DNA of 60,510 bases, taken from the NCBI RefSeq assembly GCF_028290625.1, contig NZ_JAQGJM010000025.1, positions 1 through 60,510 on the forward strand, read 5' to 3'. Position numbers and translations under genes: made by a program. Below, piece after piece: positions 1 to 8,179 of this stretch. This stretch comes from Devosia sp. GTDB taxonomy: Bacteria > Pseudomonadota > Alphaproteobacteria > Rhizobiales > Devosiaceae. Positions within the stretch are counted from its first letter, which is position 1. The number at the start of each line of letters is the position of its first letter. The notes below the pieces were generated by a model. The model was not told the DNA's origin, made no database searches, and saw only the letters and a list, made by a program, of their open reading frames with translations.

Positions 1-146
1 ATATCTCCACAATGGCTGCGGGTTCGCGACGAACGGCCGTGGGGAGTTTGGTGGGAGGGGAATGCGGTCGCGCGATCCCTGGGCCAGCGCGACGTTCGTC
101 ATCCCACTCAAAGGATGGCCACGTTCGAGCGGCCAGAAACCCCATC

Positions 147-208
147 GCATGCGGCGAGACGTTGTCTCGCTTACTACCAAAACCCATGAGGCACGTCTCG
201 CCGCATGC
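147..208. repeat. 16-bp perfect inverted repeat with 30-nt loop
   Basis: GCATGCGGCGAGACGT at 147-162 is the exact reverse complement of 193-208. The arms could form a strong hairpin. No T-tract follows, so it is not a classical intrinsic terminator in either direction. It may be the 3' end signal of a gene left of the window or part of a mobile intergenic element. Confidence 0.6.
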
Positions 209-448
209 CGCAGTCCTTGTAAAACCGTGAGCCCGTCGGGCCGTGCGGGCGTTTTAACGTGCCCAAACCCTCTCCACGCACACCTCCCATGCGCCGCCCG
301 ATCTCGATTAGACTTGCTATTTCAACCGTCTTCCCTCATATCAGCCGCATCGTCACCGGCGCATGGGACCATAATGGGTCCCGATGGCACCACGAATTTG
401 TGACGGACTTCTCTTCTTATCGACCTAAGCGGTGAGCGGCGAAGTCAA

Positions 449-466
449 CCTGAAGCATGCTTCAGG
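449..466. promoter_or_regulatory. 18-bp perfect palindrome upstream of the helicase
   Basis: CCTGAAGCATGCTTCAGG is a perfect dyad about 120 bp upstream of the helicase start. There is no loop, which suits a dimeric repressor or activator site better than an RNA hairpin. No known operator family is recognised. Confidence 0.4.
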
Positions 467-588
467 CTTGAGCCAGCACCCGCGCGATATCTCCCTTTTT
501 ATCGCCGATGCCCCTGTTGTAACCGCCACCGGCTCAGCCGCTGGCGTTCTGTGCGCTGCTTTGGTTCTGCGCGCAGGACACGCGTCAT

Positions 589-2130
589 GTGACGCACGAA
601 CCGAAAGAATTCATTTTGTCCGATTTTATCTCCCTCGGCCTGCCGTCAATGCTCACCGATAGCCTCACGGCAAACGGCTTCACCGAGCCTACCAAGATCC
701 AGTTGCAGGCCATTCCGCATTTGCTGGCCGGCAAGGATCTCATGGGCATTGCCCAAACCGGCTCCGGCAAGACCGCAGCCTTCGGCCTGCCGATCCTGGC
801 TGGCCTCCTCACCCTCACCGGCCGTCCGCGGCCGATGACGACCCGTGCCCTCATTCTCGCCCCGACCCGCGAACTGGCCGTCCAGATCGACGAAGCCATC
901 CGCAAGTTCGCCGGCTCCAAGATGGGCCTGTCGACCGTGCTCGTGCTCGGCGGCGTGTCGCGCTACCATCAGGTGCAGCGCATCGCCAAGGGCGTCGACG
1001 TCGTCGTTGCGACCCCCGGCCGCCTCAAGGATTTGATGGACGACGGCAAGATCAAGCTCGGCGAAACCCGCTGGCTGGTGCTCGACGAAGCCGACCGCAT
1101 GCTCGACATGGGCTTCATCGCCCCGGTGCGCCACATCGTCAAGGCGATCGGCATGAAGCGCCAGACCATGCTGTTCTCGGCCACCATGGCCCCCGAAGTT
1201 GCCGATCTCGCCAAGACCCTTTTGAGCGATCCGGTCCGCGTCGATGCGCAGGTTGCCGGCTCCACCGTGGTCAAGATCGACCAGCGTGTTATCCTCTCCG
1301 GTGCCAAGGCCAAGCGTGGCGTGCTCAACGAGCTGCTGGCCGACGAGAAGGAAGGCATGGAGCGCGTGATCATTTTCGCTCGCACCAAGCACGGCGCCGA
1401 TCGTGTCGCCAAGAACCTCGAGATCGATGGTCACAAGGCCTCGGCCATCCACGGCAACAAGTCCCAGAACGCCCGTCAGGGCGCGCTCAAGGGCTTTGCG
1501 TCGGGTGACGTGCGCATTCTGGTTGCCACCGATATCGCAGCGCGCGGCATCGACGTGCCCGGCATCACCCATGTGGTGAACTACGAGCTGCCCGACGATC
1601 CGGAAAACTATGTCCACCGCATCGGCCGGACCGGCCGGAACGGGGCTTCGGGCATTGCCATCACCCTGTGTGACGGCACCGAGCGCGGCAAGCTGCGCGA
1701 CGTGGAACGCCTGATCCGCCGCACCTTGCCCTATACGGGTGACCTCAGCCTCGCCAACAGCACCGGCGTGGTCGAGGCACCGCGTTCGGCCTACAAGCCG
1801 GCATCGGGCCGCCCGGGCCCGCGCAATGCACGCAACCCCAAGGCTGCGCCGCAGGCCGACCGCCGCGCGCCGGCCGAGCGTCGTCCGTTCGCCGAATTCG
1901 GCAAGGAAGCTCCGCCGAAGCCAGCGCGCACGCGTCCTGCCGCCGAGGCGCCGCGCGCTCCGCTGCCTGATTCTCAGGTCAATCGCGTTCGCCGCGACAT
2001 GGAAACTGGCAAGCCTCTCGGCGCCAAGCCGGCCGCCAAGCCGAAGCAGCGCTGGGGCAAGACCCAGAAGGACGCGGCCCGCGACAATGGCCGGTCCAAC
2101 GCCGATCGCCAGCGCGGTCGCGTAGCGTAA
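589..2130 (+). CDS. DEAD-box ATP-dependent RNA helicase (RhlE-like)
   Basis: ATP-dependent RNA unwinding, as in ribosome assembly or cold-adapted mRNA turnover. All core motifs are present: Q motif (FTEPTKIQ, ~31-38), Walker A AQTGSGKT (55-62), PTREL (92-96), TPGR (142-145), DEAD (166-169), SAT (197-199), then ARGID and HRIGRTGR near 343-350. From about residue 385 the tail is low-complexity, rich in Pro, Ala and Arg, typical of RNA-binding extensions in this family. The start is GTG, preceded by AGGA; an internal ATG at residue 21 would cut into the conserved N-terminus. The long leader and palindrome upstream may carry regulation. The subfamily (RhlE versus other DEAD proteins) is inferred. 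Confidence 0.93.
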   Translation: MTHEPKEFILSDFISLGLPSMLTDSLTANGFTEPTKIQLQAIPHLLAGKDLMGIAQTGSGKTAAFGLPILAGLLTLTGRPRPMTTRALILAPTRELAVQIDEAIRKFAGSKMGLSTVLVLGGVSRYHQVQRIAKGVDVVVATPGRLKDLMDDGKIKLGETRWLVLDEADRMLDMGFIAPVRHIVKAIGMKRQTMLFSATMAPEVADLAKTLLSDPVRVDAQVAGSTVVKIDQRVILSGAKAKRGVLNELLADEKEGMERVIIFARTKHGADRVAKNLEIDGHKASAIHGNKSQNARQGALKGFASGDVRILVATDIAARGIDVPGITHVVNYELPDDPENYVHRIGRTGRNGASGIAITLCDGTERGKLRDVERLIRRTLPYTGDLSLANSTGVVEAPRSAYKPASGRPGPRNARNPKAAPQADRRAPAERRPFAEFGKEAPPKPARTRPAAEAPRAPLPDSQVNRVRRDMETGKPLGAKPAAKPKQRWGKTQKDAARDNGRSNADRQRGRVA

Positions 2131-2150
2131 GTTATCCTCATCGACTATGG

Positions 2151-2178
2151 AGGGCGGCATAATAGCCGCCCTTTTTGT
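2151..2178 (+). terminator. Intrinsic terminator after the helicase
   Basis: Stem AGGGCGGC (2151-2158), loop ATAATA, stem GCCGCCCT (2165-2172), followed by a T-rich run. It sits between the helicase stop and the next start, so the two genes are probably separate transcription units. Confidence 0.85.
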
Positions 2179-2193
2179 TTTCGGAGAAGCGTG

Positions 2194-3087
2194 ATGACGT
2201 CGATTGCGGTGATCGGACCCGGTGCCATCGGTGGTGCGCTGGCAGCTTGGTTGGCGCAAGGTTCGGGCTTCGACATTACCCTGTGCGCTCGCACGCCCCT
2301 CGGTGACCTGCGCGTCGAGACGCCCAGCGACGGTACGATCACTGCGTCACCGCTGGTGTTGACTGATCCGGCCAGTGCGAAGCCGGTTGACTGGGTGCTG
2401 GTGTGCACCAAGACCTACGATGTCGACTCGATAAAGCCGTGGCTCGATCACCTGGTCGGCAGCCAGACGCGGGTCGCCATTGTCCAGAACGGCGTCGAGC
2501 ACGTCAAATTGTTCGCCCATCTCGTGGCACCGGAGCGGATCGTGCCGGTGATGATCAACCTGCCGGCGGCCCGCACTGCACCGGGCCGGATCGTCCAGCA
2601 CCGGGAGGGTGTCATCGCTGTTCCCGCCGGGCGCGATGGTGAGGATTTTGTGGCGCTGTTCGCCAAGACGAAGATCAGGGCGGTGGCCGATCCCGATTTC
2701 GTCTCGCAGATCTGGGTCAAGCTGGCCGGCAATTGCGCGGCGATCGTTCCTAGCCTGACCTTGCGGGCCACGGGACCGGTTTGGGGCGAAGGGCTGGAAG
2801 CCATCGTGCGCGGATTGGTTGAGGAATGCGCCGCTGTAGGCCGCGCCGAGGGCGCCCAAATTCCCTCCAGCATAGTCGAAGAGGTGCTCGAGCGCTTCCG
2901 CACTATGCCCGAGGGGGCATCGGGCGGTTCTCTTCATGCCGACCGGCTGGCAGGGAACCCAATGGAAATCGATGCCCGCAACGGCGTCATCGTCCGGCTT
3001 GGCCGCCAGCGTGGCATCCCGACCCCGATGAACGCATTGCTGGTGACTTTGCTCGGGGCCTCGGGCAGTCCGTGGGTGACGGCGTAG
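2194..3087 (+). CDS. panE: 2-dehydropantoate 2-reductase family protein
   Basis: NADPH-dependent reduction of ketopantoate to pantoate (pantothenate/CoA synthesis) is the family reaction; cytoplasmic. The N-terminus has a Rossmann nucleotide-binding motif, VIGPGAIGGALA (residues 6-17), and the C-terminal helical ApbA domain contains the conserved KLAGNCA stretch. About 297 aa, normal for the family. A GTG sits one codon upstream (2191), but GGAGAA at 2183-2188 is better spaced for the ATG at 2194. It follows a terminator, so it is likely monocistronic. The family includes paralogues with other 2-keto-acid substrates, and no other pantothenate genes are nearby, so the exact substrate is less certain than the fold. 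Confidence 0.8.
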   Translation: MTSIAVIGPGAIGGALAAWLAQGSGFDITLCARTPLGDLRVETPSDGTITASPLVLTDPASAKPVDWVLVCTKTYDVDSIKPWLDHLVGSQTRVAIVQNGVEHVKLFAHLVAPERIVPVMINLPAARTAPGRIVQHREGVIAVPAGRDGEDFVALFAKTKIRAVADPDFVSQIWVKLAGNCAAIVPSLTLRATGPVWGEGLEAIVRGLVEECAAVGRAEGAQIPSSIVEEVLERFRTMPEGASGGSLHADRLAGNPMEIDARNGVIVRLGRQRGIPTPMNALLVTLLGASGSPWVTA

Positions 3088-3111
3088 GGATTAGGCAGCG
3101 ATATGCCACAC

Positions 3112-3206
3112 CCACCGGCCTTCCCGCGGGCTGGACCCGCGGGCCTCTCATCGCTTGTGCCGTGTGGAGAGTGGCCCGCGGGTCAAGCCCGCGGGAAGGG
3201 CGGTGG
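3112..3206. repeat. 95-bp palindromic intergenic element, copy 1
   Basis: Left arm 3112-3145 and right arm 3173-3206 are 34-bp inverted repeats differing at two positions, around a 27-nt spacer. Each arm contains two CCGCGGG blocks. A second copy with the same 34-27-34 architecture lies at 5980-6074. This copy occupies the convergent gap between panE and otsA and may act as a bidirectional terminator or mRNA stabiliser. Confidence 0.85.
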
Positions 3207-3260
3207 TCCATCCTCTCCCTATCTCCCTTCCGGGAAGGGCCGTTTGGTTTTGTGTGCAGC

Positions 3261-4676
3261 CTAGCCCACCGAAGCCAGATACAAAACATCCCGCAACGGT
3301 CCGTTGCCTTGCTGCGTATCCGGGCTCAATCGCGCCAGATAGCTGTTGGCCCAATTGTCCACGCTGTAGAGCCGCGCCGCGTCCATCAGCGCATGCCAGC
3401 GCTCCTGGCGCTCATCCAGCCCCATCTCCAGCGCCAGCCGCAAGGCTTCCGCCGTCTCGTCGGTGTCGAACGGATTGACCAGCAGCGCATCGGGGAAAAT
3501 CTCGGCCGCGCCGGCGAAGCGCGACAGCACCAGTACGCCGGGATCGGCCGGGTTCTGCGAGGCGACATATTCATGTGCCACCAGGTTCATGCCATCGCGC
3601 AAAGGCGTCACCAGTCCAACCCGCGCCAGCCGATACAGGCCCGCGAGACTCGGTTGCCCATAGGCGCGTTTGACATAGGTCAGCGGCGCCCAGTCCGGTT
3701 CGGCAAAGCGCCCCATGACGTGACCGCACATGGCGTCCAGCGTGTCGCTGGTTTCCTGGTATTCCTTGATGCTGTCGCGCGACGGCGGCGCCACCTGCAG
3801 CAGATGAACCAGCCGGCGGAACTGCGGATTGTTAGCCAACAGCTTCTCATAGGCCTCGACGCGCTGCGGCAGGCCCTTGGAATAATCCAGCCGGTCGACC
3901 CCCAGGATCAGCCGCTGATCGTCCATCGCGCGCTGCATGCGCTTGATCATCTTGTTCGCCGCCGGGCTGGTGGACAGCTTGGCAAAAGCGTCGGGGTCCG
4001 AACCGATCGGGAAGACCGCGATTTCGGTCTGCGAGAAATCCACCGCCTCGAGCGGCCCATCCGACAACGACGACGGCGATTGGTGATCGGCAAAATCGTT
4101 GAACGCCGCCACGTCGCGCTGCGCCTGCAGGCCGACCAAGTTATAGCGCGACAGGTCGCGCATCAGTTCATTGTGGTGCGGAATGGCATAAAGCGCATCG
4201 GTGGTGGGGAAGGGGATGTGGAGGTAAAAACCGATCCGGTTGCGGGCGCCGAGATGGCGCAATTCGGTCGCCAGCGGGATCAGGTGATAATCATGCACCC
4301 AGATCACGTCGTCGGGCTGCAAATGCGGCAACAGCGCCTTGGCGAACTGGGTATTGACCCGTCGATAGGCCTCATACCAAGGCGCCTCGATGGTGGCGAG
4401 GTCCAGCCGCAGGTGAAAACTCGGCCACAGGATCGAATTGGAAAACCCCGCATAGTAGCCGCGGTGGTCCTCCTTGGTCAGGTCCAGCTTGCCGACACTG
4501 AGCCCGTCGATATCCTCGAATACGGCATCAGCCGACGGTTTTTCCGTCAGCTTGCCGGACCAGCCAAACCAGAAGCCTTCGCGTTCGGCCAAGGTCTTGC
4601 GCAGGGCGACGGCCAAGCCCCCCGCCGCCGGGTCGCGTCCCGGCGTGCGGTTCGAAACGATGATCAGCCTACTCAT
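3261..4676 (-). CDS. otsA: Trehalose-6-phosphate synthase
   Basis: GT20 glycosyltransferase making trehalose 6-phosphate from UDP-glucose and glucose 6-phosphate; cytoplasmic osmoprotection. Visible signatures in order: N-terminal SNRTP and glycine-rich GGLA loop, GWSG, the substrate-binding WVHDYHL, FYLHIPFP, the nucleotide-sugar site GVDRLDYSKG, and near the C-terminus PLRDGMNLVAHEYV and SRFAGAAE. About 471 aa, the standard bacterial length. The ATG at 4676 is preferred over an upstream TTG at 4688 because the protein then begins MSRLIIVSNR as expected. It lies 18 bp downstream of otsB on the same strand, so the two form an operon with the phosphatase first. Confidence 0.96.
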   Translation of the reverse strand: MSRLIIVSNRTPGRDPAAGGLAVALRKTLAEREGFWFGWSGKLTEKPSADAVFEDIDGLSVGKLDLTKEDHRGYYAGFSNSILWPSFHLRLDLATIEAPWYEAYRRVNTQFAKALLPHLQPDDVIWVHDYHLIPLATELRHLGARNRIGFYLHIPFPTTDALYAIPHHNELMRDLSRYNLVGLQAQRDVAAFNDFADHQSPSSLSDGPLEAVDFSQTEIAVFPIGSDPDAFAKLSTSPAANKMIKRMQRAMDDQRLILGVDRLDYSKGLPQRVEAYEKLLANNPQFRRLVHLLQVAPPSRDSIKEYQETSDTLDAMCGHVMGRFAEPDWAPLTYVKRAYGQPSLAGLYRLARVGLVTPLRDGMNLVAHEYVASQNPADPGVLVLSRFAGAAEIFPDALLVNPFDTDETAEALRLALEMGLDERQERWHALMDAARLYSVDNWANSYLARLSPDTQQGNGPLRDVLYLASVG

Positions 4677-4694
4677 GCTTGCCCCCAAGCGAAC

Positions 4695-5477
4695 CTAATG
4701 CATCTGTTCTTCGGCGAGCCGGTCACGTTCGGCGATGTCGCCAAGCCCGCGCAGCAGCGCCAGCACCGAGGCGACGTTGGCTATGCGCATCCGTGCGGAG
4801 GTCTCGCCATCACCCAGTTTGATGCCGACGCCACCCAGTTCCTGGGCGGCGATGAAGCCGTCCTCGTCGGTGGTATCGTCGCCAATAAAGATCGGCGTGC
4901 GGCCAATAAACGGCTCCTCGGTCATGAAGGCGCGCAGCGCCGAGCCCTTGCTCACGCCACGCGGACGGGCCTCGAACACCATTTTGCCGGGTACCAGGGT
5001 GAACTCGGGAACGCCGCCAATGGCTTCTTCCATCGCCACGCGGCACATGGCTTCAAGCTCGGGCGCCTGGCGGAAATGCAGCGCCACCGCGCCATCCTTG
5101 GCTTCCATCAGCAGGCCCGAATGGGCCATCACCAGCGGCTCGACCGCATGGGCGATTTCCTCGGCGCCAATGGTGGACGCAGCGTCAGGCCCCTCCACCG
5201 TGCCATCGGCTCGGCGGCGCTGGGTGCCATGCGCGCCCGCCACCGGCAGGATCAGCGGCGACAGGTATCGGTCGATGTCGTCGATTTCGCGCCCGGTCAG
5301 CACCGCAAAGGCGCTGTCGAGTTCGCGGGCAGCGCGTTCCAGCGCCTGGGGCAGGGTATCGGGGACGTCGATTTCGTCGGGGGTATCGGCGATTTCCACC
5401 AGCGTGCCGTCGAAGTCGGTGAAAATTGCCAGGCGGGTGGCCGCAATATGGGCTGCGGCGTGATTGATCTCGGACAT
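4695..5477 (-). CDS. otsB: Trehalose-6-phosphate phosphatase
   Basis: HAD-superfamily phosphatase that converts trehalose 6-phosphate to trehalose, the second step after OtsA. Motif I is TDFDGTLVEI near residues 20-29, with the nucleophile and acid aspartates both present. Motif IV is IGDDTTDEDGF near residues 200-210. At 260 aa it has the usual OtsB size. It is the promoter-proximal gene of the minus-strand otsB-otsA pair and is divergent from the small plus-strand ORFs beginning near 5659. The 180-bp gap between them should hold the promoter. Confidence 0.95.
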   Translation of the reverse strand: MSEINHAAAHIAATRLAIFTDFDGTLVEIADTPDEIDVPDTLPQALERAARELDSAFAVLTGREIDDIDRYLSPLILPVAGAHGTQRRRADGTVEGPDAASTIGAEEIAHAVEPLVMAHSGLLMEAKDGAVALHFRQAPELEAMCRVAMEEAIGGVPEFTLVPGKMVFEARPRGVSKGSALRAFMTEEPFIGRTPIFIGDDTTDEDGFIAAQELGGVGIKLGDGETSARMRIANVASVLALLRGLGDIAERDRLAEEQMH

Positions 5478-5658
5478 GGACTGGGCCTTTGGTTAGCCGA
5501 ACTCTGCACGCTCAACGTTCCAGCAGCGCAATGGTTCGGCTATGGCAGCCATGCGCCAGGCGGGAAGAGATGAACGAAAGATAAATGCGGCATTCGAGGG
5601 CCATTCAAATGGCGGGCGCTATCAAGGCGCCAACACCGCAATTCGAGACCGAAATCAA

Positions 5659-5793
5659 ATGCCGCCGATGCTGTTCACCGCCCTGATCGGGCTGATCTTC
5701 AACCTGTTCTTCGCCGGCGTCCTGCCGGAGCAGAGCCAGGCTGGCGCCTTCAAGCTGAAGACCGCCATCAGCATCGACGTCGCTAACCGCTAA
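5659..5793 (+). CDS. Putative 44-aa membrane or secreted microprotein
   Basis: A short ORF starting MPPMLFTALIGLIFN with one hydrophobic segment (about residues 4-20), then a polar tail. The frame stays open about 117 nt further upstream, but that part looks shadow-like and starts without a ribosome-binding site. The Shine-Dalgarno signal at 5659 is weak, and an ATG three codons in (5668) is possible. It is followed 16 bp later by a second microprotein of similar build. No family is recognised. It lies divergent from otsB, so a stress link is possible but unproven. Confidence 0.4.
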   Translation: MPPMLFTALIGLIFNLFFAGVLPEQSQAGAFKLKTAISIDVANR

Positions 5794-5809
5794 ACTGGGG
5801 GATATCCAA

Positions 5810-5929
5810 ATGACACAAGTTTTTCTCACCGTCCTGTTCGTCCTGGCCATGAGCATGCTGACCTTCGCCGCCTCGCTCGCCGAAAGCCCTGGCAATGCCT
5901 TGACCGCGCCGATCACGCTGCATGAATGA
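5810..5929 (+). CDS. Putative 39-aa secreted microprotein
   Basis: ATG at 5810 is preceded by GGGGGA at a good distance, which makes this the better supported of the two microproteins. The product begins MTQVFLTVLFVLAMSMLTFA, reads like a signal peptide or single membrane helix, and ends in a short polar tail. The last codons lie in a 12-bp direct repeat (GATCACGCTGCA at 5911 and 5931), so the 3' end may have shifted by a local duplication. No homologue is recognised. Confidence 0.45.
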   Translation: MTQVFLTVLFVLAMSMLTFAASLAESPGNALTAPITLHE

Positions 5930-5979
5930 CGATCACGCTGCACGGCTGAAGTATTCGGCTTTTAGCTATGCATCCCCAC

Positions 5980-6074
5980 CCACCGCACTTCCCGCGGACT
6001 TGATCCGCGGGCCACTGGCCGCTTGTGCCATGCCGATAGAGGCCCGCGGATCAAGTCCGCGGGAAGGATAGTGG
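5980..6074. repeat. 95-bp palindromic intergenic element, copy 2
   Basis: Arms 5980-6013 and 6041-6074 (34 bp each, about four mismatches near the outer end) flank a 27-nt spacer that shares CGCTTGTGCC with copy 1. Like copy 1 at 3112-3206, it lies in a convergent gap, here between the microproteins and the deaminase gene. Confidence 0.85.
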
Positions 6075-6117
6075 AAGGGCAGGCTCAGCTAAACGGTTAC
6101 TGCAAAACACGGCTTGT

Positions 6118-6741
6118 TTATGCGAGCGGAATGCCCTTGCTTCCCTTGTCCTGCTGATAGGCGGCGGACAGGTCGGCATAAAGCGCATTGAGATCATCGA
6201 CGCGGGCCACCAGTTCCTCCTTGTGACCCCGATCCAGGCTGGCAATCATCTGCACGATATTATGGCTGGTCCAATATTGATTGGTCCGGTTGTAGAGCGG
6301 GCGATCCGGCGGAACCGCGTCGGTCTCGGGGTCAGCCACCGCGTAGACCGCCTTCAAGATCTGGATGTCATACGGGATCGCGAAGCTGTCGCGGCTGTCC
6401 TCGTGGCTGAACAAATAGTAGAAGTTGTCGAACCCCGACCAGGTGATCCCCGACAGGCACAGCGAGCAGGGCTCGTGCGTGGCGAGGAACAGACAGTCCT
6501 TCACCTCGGGCCGTTTATCCCCGGGCAGTTCAAAGAAGCGCTTAATGGCATGCATTTCGCCATGCCAGAGGGGGTTTTCGATTTCGTTGTTTGTTTCCGC
6601 CACCACCACCGACAGGTCGGATTTATGCAGGATCGCGGCGCCAAACAGCTTGTTGCCGCGCGCCACGCCCTTGCGAGTCACCGGCGCTATATCGGTTTCG
6701 ATGACGTCGAGCAGGCGCGAAATCAGTTCAGGCCTATCCAT
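6118..6741 (-). CDS. Cytidine/deoxycytidylate-deaminase-fold nucleoside deaminase
   Basis: Zinc-dependent deaminase of the CDA superfamily. The zinc and catalytic signature is intact: HGEMHA supplies the His and the catalytic Glu, and PCSLC supplies the two Cys ligands. About 207 aa, longer than the ~155 aa of TadA or Bacillus-type guanine deaminase, with extra C-terminal helices. The ATG at 6741 is chosen over one at 6759 because AGGGG lies 5-6 nt before it. It is downstream of the YbaY-META and allA/allE genes on the same strand, so a nucleobase substrate fits the purine context, but the base cannot be read from the sequence. Confidence 0.75.
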   Translation of the reverse strand: MDRPELISRLLDVIETDIAPVTRKGVARGNKLFGAAILHKSDLSVVVAETNNEIENPLWHGEMHAIKRFFELPGDKRPEVKDCLFLATHEPCSLCLSGITWSGFDNFYYLFSHEDSRDSFAIPYDIQILKAVYAVADPETDAVPPDRPLYNRTNQYWTSHNIVQMIASLDRGHKEELVARVDDLNALYADLSAAYQQDKGSKGIPLA

Positions 6742-6789
6742 GCGGTCCCCTTGTGCCATGCACAGGTTAGCAAGACCGCTCCGGTTTGC

Positions 6790-7581
6790 CTATTGCCGCA
6801 TCAGCCGCACCAGCGGGTTGCCATCGACATCGAGCAGGTAGAGCGTGTGGTCGGCCAGCTCATAGCTGGAGGTGGCTTCCAGCGCGGCGAAATAGTCGGC
6901 CTCCTGCTGCATCACCGGCAAATCGCAGGCCATGCGGGTGCCCGCAACGGGGCCGAAACGCAATGCGGGCCCGTCGAACATGGCCTCGGTGAAATAGCTG
7001 TTGCAACCGCCATTGCCACCGGCGCGGCGATCGGGCGCGATGGAGAGCGACACCTCGGTGGCTTCATGCACCGCATGGCCATTGATATTGCGGACCTGCC
7101 AGATGGTGTCGAACAAAGCTGCGGTGACTTCGAGTTCGCCAATGGCCGGCACCGGTTCGGGCTCGGGCGATGGCGGCGGTGGATCGAAATTGACCAGGAT
7201 CATCGTGGGCAGCGGCAGCGCCGGATCGACCGGCACGGGAGTGCGGTTGCGGAACAGCGGCACGCCGCCGGACCGAATTTCGGCTATCAGGCCATAGGCC
7301 TGGTCATCCTGGATGGCATCGCTGCGCAAGTCGAGCACGAATTGCAGCGGCACCTGGCCGGGCGCCTCGATCAGCGCTGTGGCGCCGATGGCATGCGGCG
7401 CGCCATTGGCGTCGAGCGAGACCAGCGTGACGGTCAGGTCGGCGTCAGGGGGCAGGGCGATGCGCTCGCGATAGGTGACTTCGCCGGTGAAGGTGATCTG
7501 GTCGACCGCCAAGGCTGGCCCCAGCGAGAGGGCCGTAGCCAGTAGTATCGCGCCAACCGTCCAGATTTTACGCGAAAACAT
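6790..7581 (-). CDS. Secreted YbaY-META two-domain protein
   Basis: Signal peptide at residues 1-25 ending ALA, with no cysteine after it, so a periplasmic rather than lipid-anchored protein. Residues ~28-130 resemble the YbaY/YscW beta-sandwich (ITFTGEVTYRERIALPPDA start). A proline-rich linker (PPPPSPEPEP) leads to a META/HslJ-like domain from ~150 on, including the NGGCNSYF and GTRMACDLP segments typical of that domain. Such proteins are usually linked to envelope stress or heat-labile protein handling, but no activity is established. It lies 106 bp beyond allA and 48 bp before the deaminase, so co-transcription is possible. Confidence 0.7.
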   Translation of the reverse strand: MFSRKIWTVGAILLATALSLGPALAVDQITFTGEVTYRERIALPPDADLTVTLVSLDANGAPHAIGATALIEAPGQVPLQFVLDLRSDAIQDDQAYGLIAEIRSGGVPLFRNRTPVPVDPALPLPTMILVNFDPPPPSPEPEPVPAIGELEVTAALFDTIWQVRNINGHAVHEATEVSLSIAPDRRAGGNGGCNSYFTEAMFDGPALRFGPVAGTRMACDLPVMQQEADYFAALEATSSYELADHTLYLLDVDGNPLVRLMRQ

Positions 7582-7687
7582 CGCTCACTCCTGCCGCCGT
7601 CCGTCGTCAGAGAACGCATAAACTAGAGTAAAGTGCCCAGATTTTCGAGAGACGCGGCCGAATATTCGCGGGGCAAGGTAAAGACGC

Positions 7688-8179
7688 TCAGGCGTGCCGG
7701 ACCAGATAGGGCGTGGCAAAACTGTGTTCTTCGAGGTTATTGCCATCGCCGCCGCGATCAATAACGATGAAATCGGAAGCCGCTCCCAGCGGCGTCAAAA
7801 CTCCGTGCCACGTATTCATTGCGATATTGACGCCCTGGCCCGGCACCGTGAGAAACGCCCGTGGCGTCGTTGGCACACCGGACAAATCCTCTGCCACAAC
7901 GACCAAGAATGGGCGATCCGACAGCGGATAAAATGCCTGGCTGCCGAGCGGATGGCGTTCGACCAGCTTCAGGGTCAGCGGCAATTCATAAGGCTGGCCG
8001 CGAAAGATCGAGATCAGCGGTCGCGCATGCACCCCGCCAAGCTCGACCCGGGCGAGATCGTGATAGCGCTCGGTCATGCCGCCATTGATCGGATAGTGGT
8101 TGGCGCCCGCCATTTCGATGACCTGTCCGAATGGCGAAAACGCCTCGGCGGTCAGCGGCTCGATCAGGATGGTGCTCAC
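7688..8179 (-). CDS. allA: Ureidoglycolate lyase
   Basis: Cleaves (S)-ureidoglycolate to glyoxylate and urea, the last ureide step of purine breakdown. The 163-aa product matches the AllA family across its length, including the N-terminal PLTAEAFSPFGQVIE, the central DRPFLVVVAE region and the conserved NTWHGVL near residue 122. It overlaps allE by 4 bp, indicating translational coupling and a shared transcript. Glyoxylate made here can enter the malate synthase reaction encoded further right at 24575. Confidence 0.92.
   Translation of the reverse strand: MSTILIEPLTAEAFSPFGQVIEMAGANHYPINGGMTERYHDLARVELGGVHARPLISIFRGQPYELPLTLKLVERHPLGSQAFYPLSDRPFLVVVAEDLSGVPTTPRAFLTVPGQGVNIAMNTWHGVLTPLGAASDFIVIDRGGDGNNLEEHSFATPYLVRHA

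Larger units (their letters stand above)
1..588. other. Non-coding leader upstream of the helicase
   Basis: No convincing gene is visible here. Short open frames exist but have arginine/serine-rich, shadow-like composition and no ribosome-binding site. The stretch holds a 16-bp inverted repeat and an 18-bp perfect palindrome, listed separately. It probably contains the promoter and a long 5' leader of the downstream helicase gene. The upstream gene lies outside the window. Confidence 0.5.

Noticed and set aside
62..403. 113-codon open frame in the left intergenic region
   Set aside because: No ribosome site, Arg/Ser/Pro-rich composition, and it runs through the inverted repeat.
646..2259. 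537-codon minus-strand frame over the helicase
   Set aside because: Opposite-strand shadow of the DEAD-box gene, no ribosome site or domain.
2826..5573. 915-codon open frame on the plus strand across otsBA
   Set aside because: It is antisense to two clear trehalose genes. Its sequence is Arg/His/Gln-rich without domains, as expected for the opposite strand of GC-rich coding DNA.
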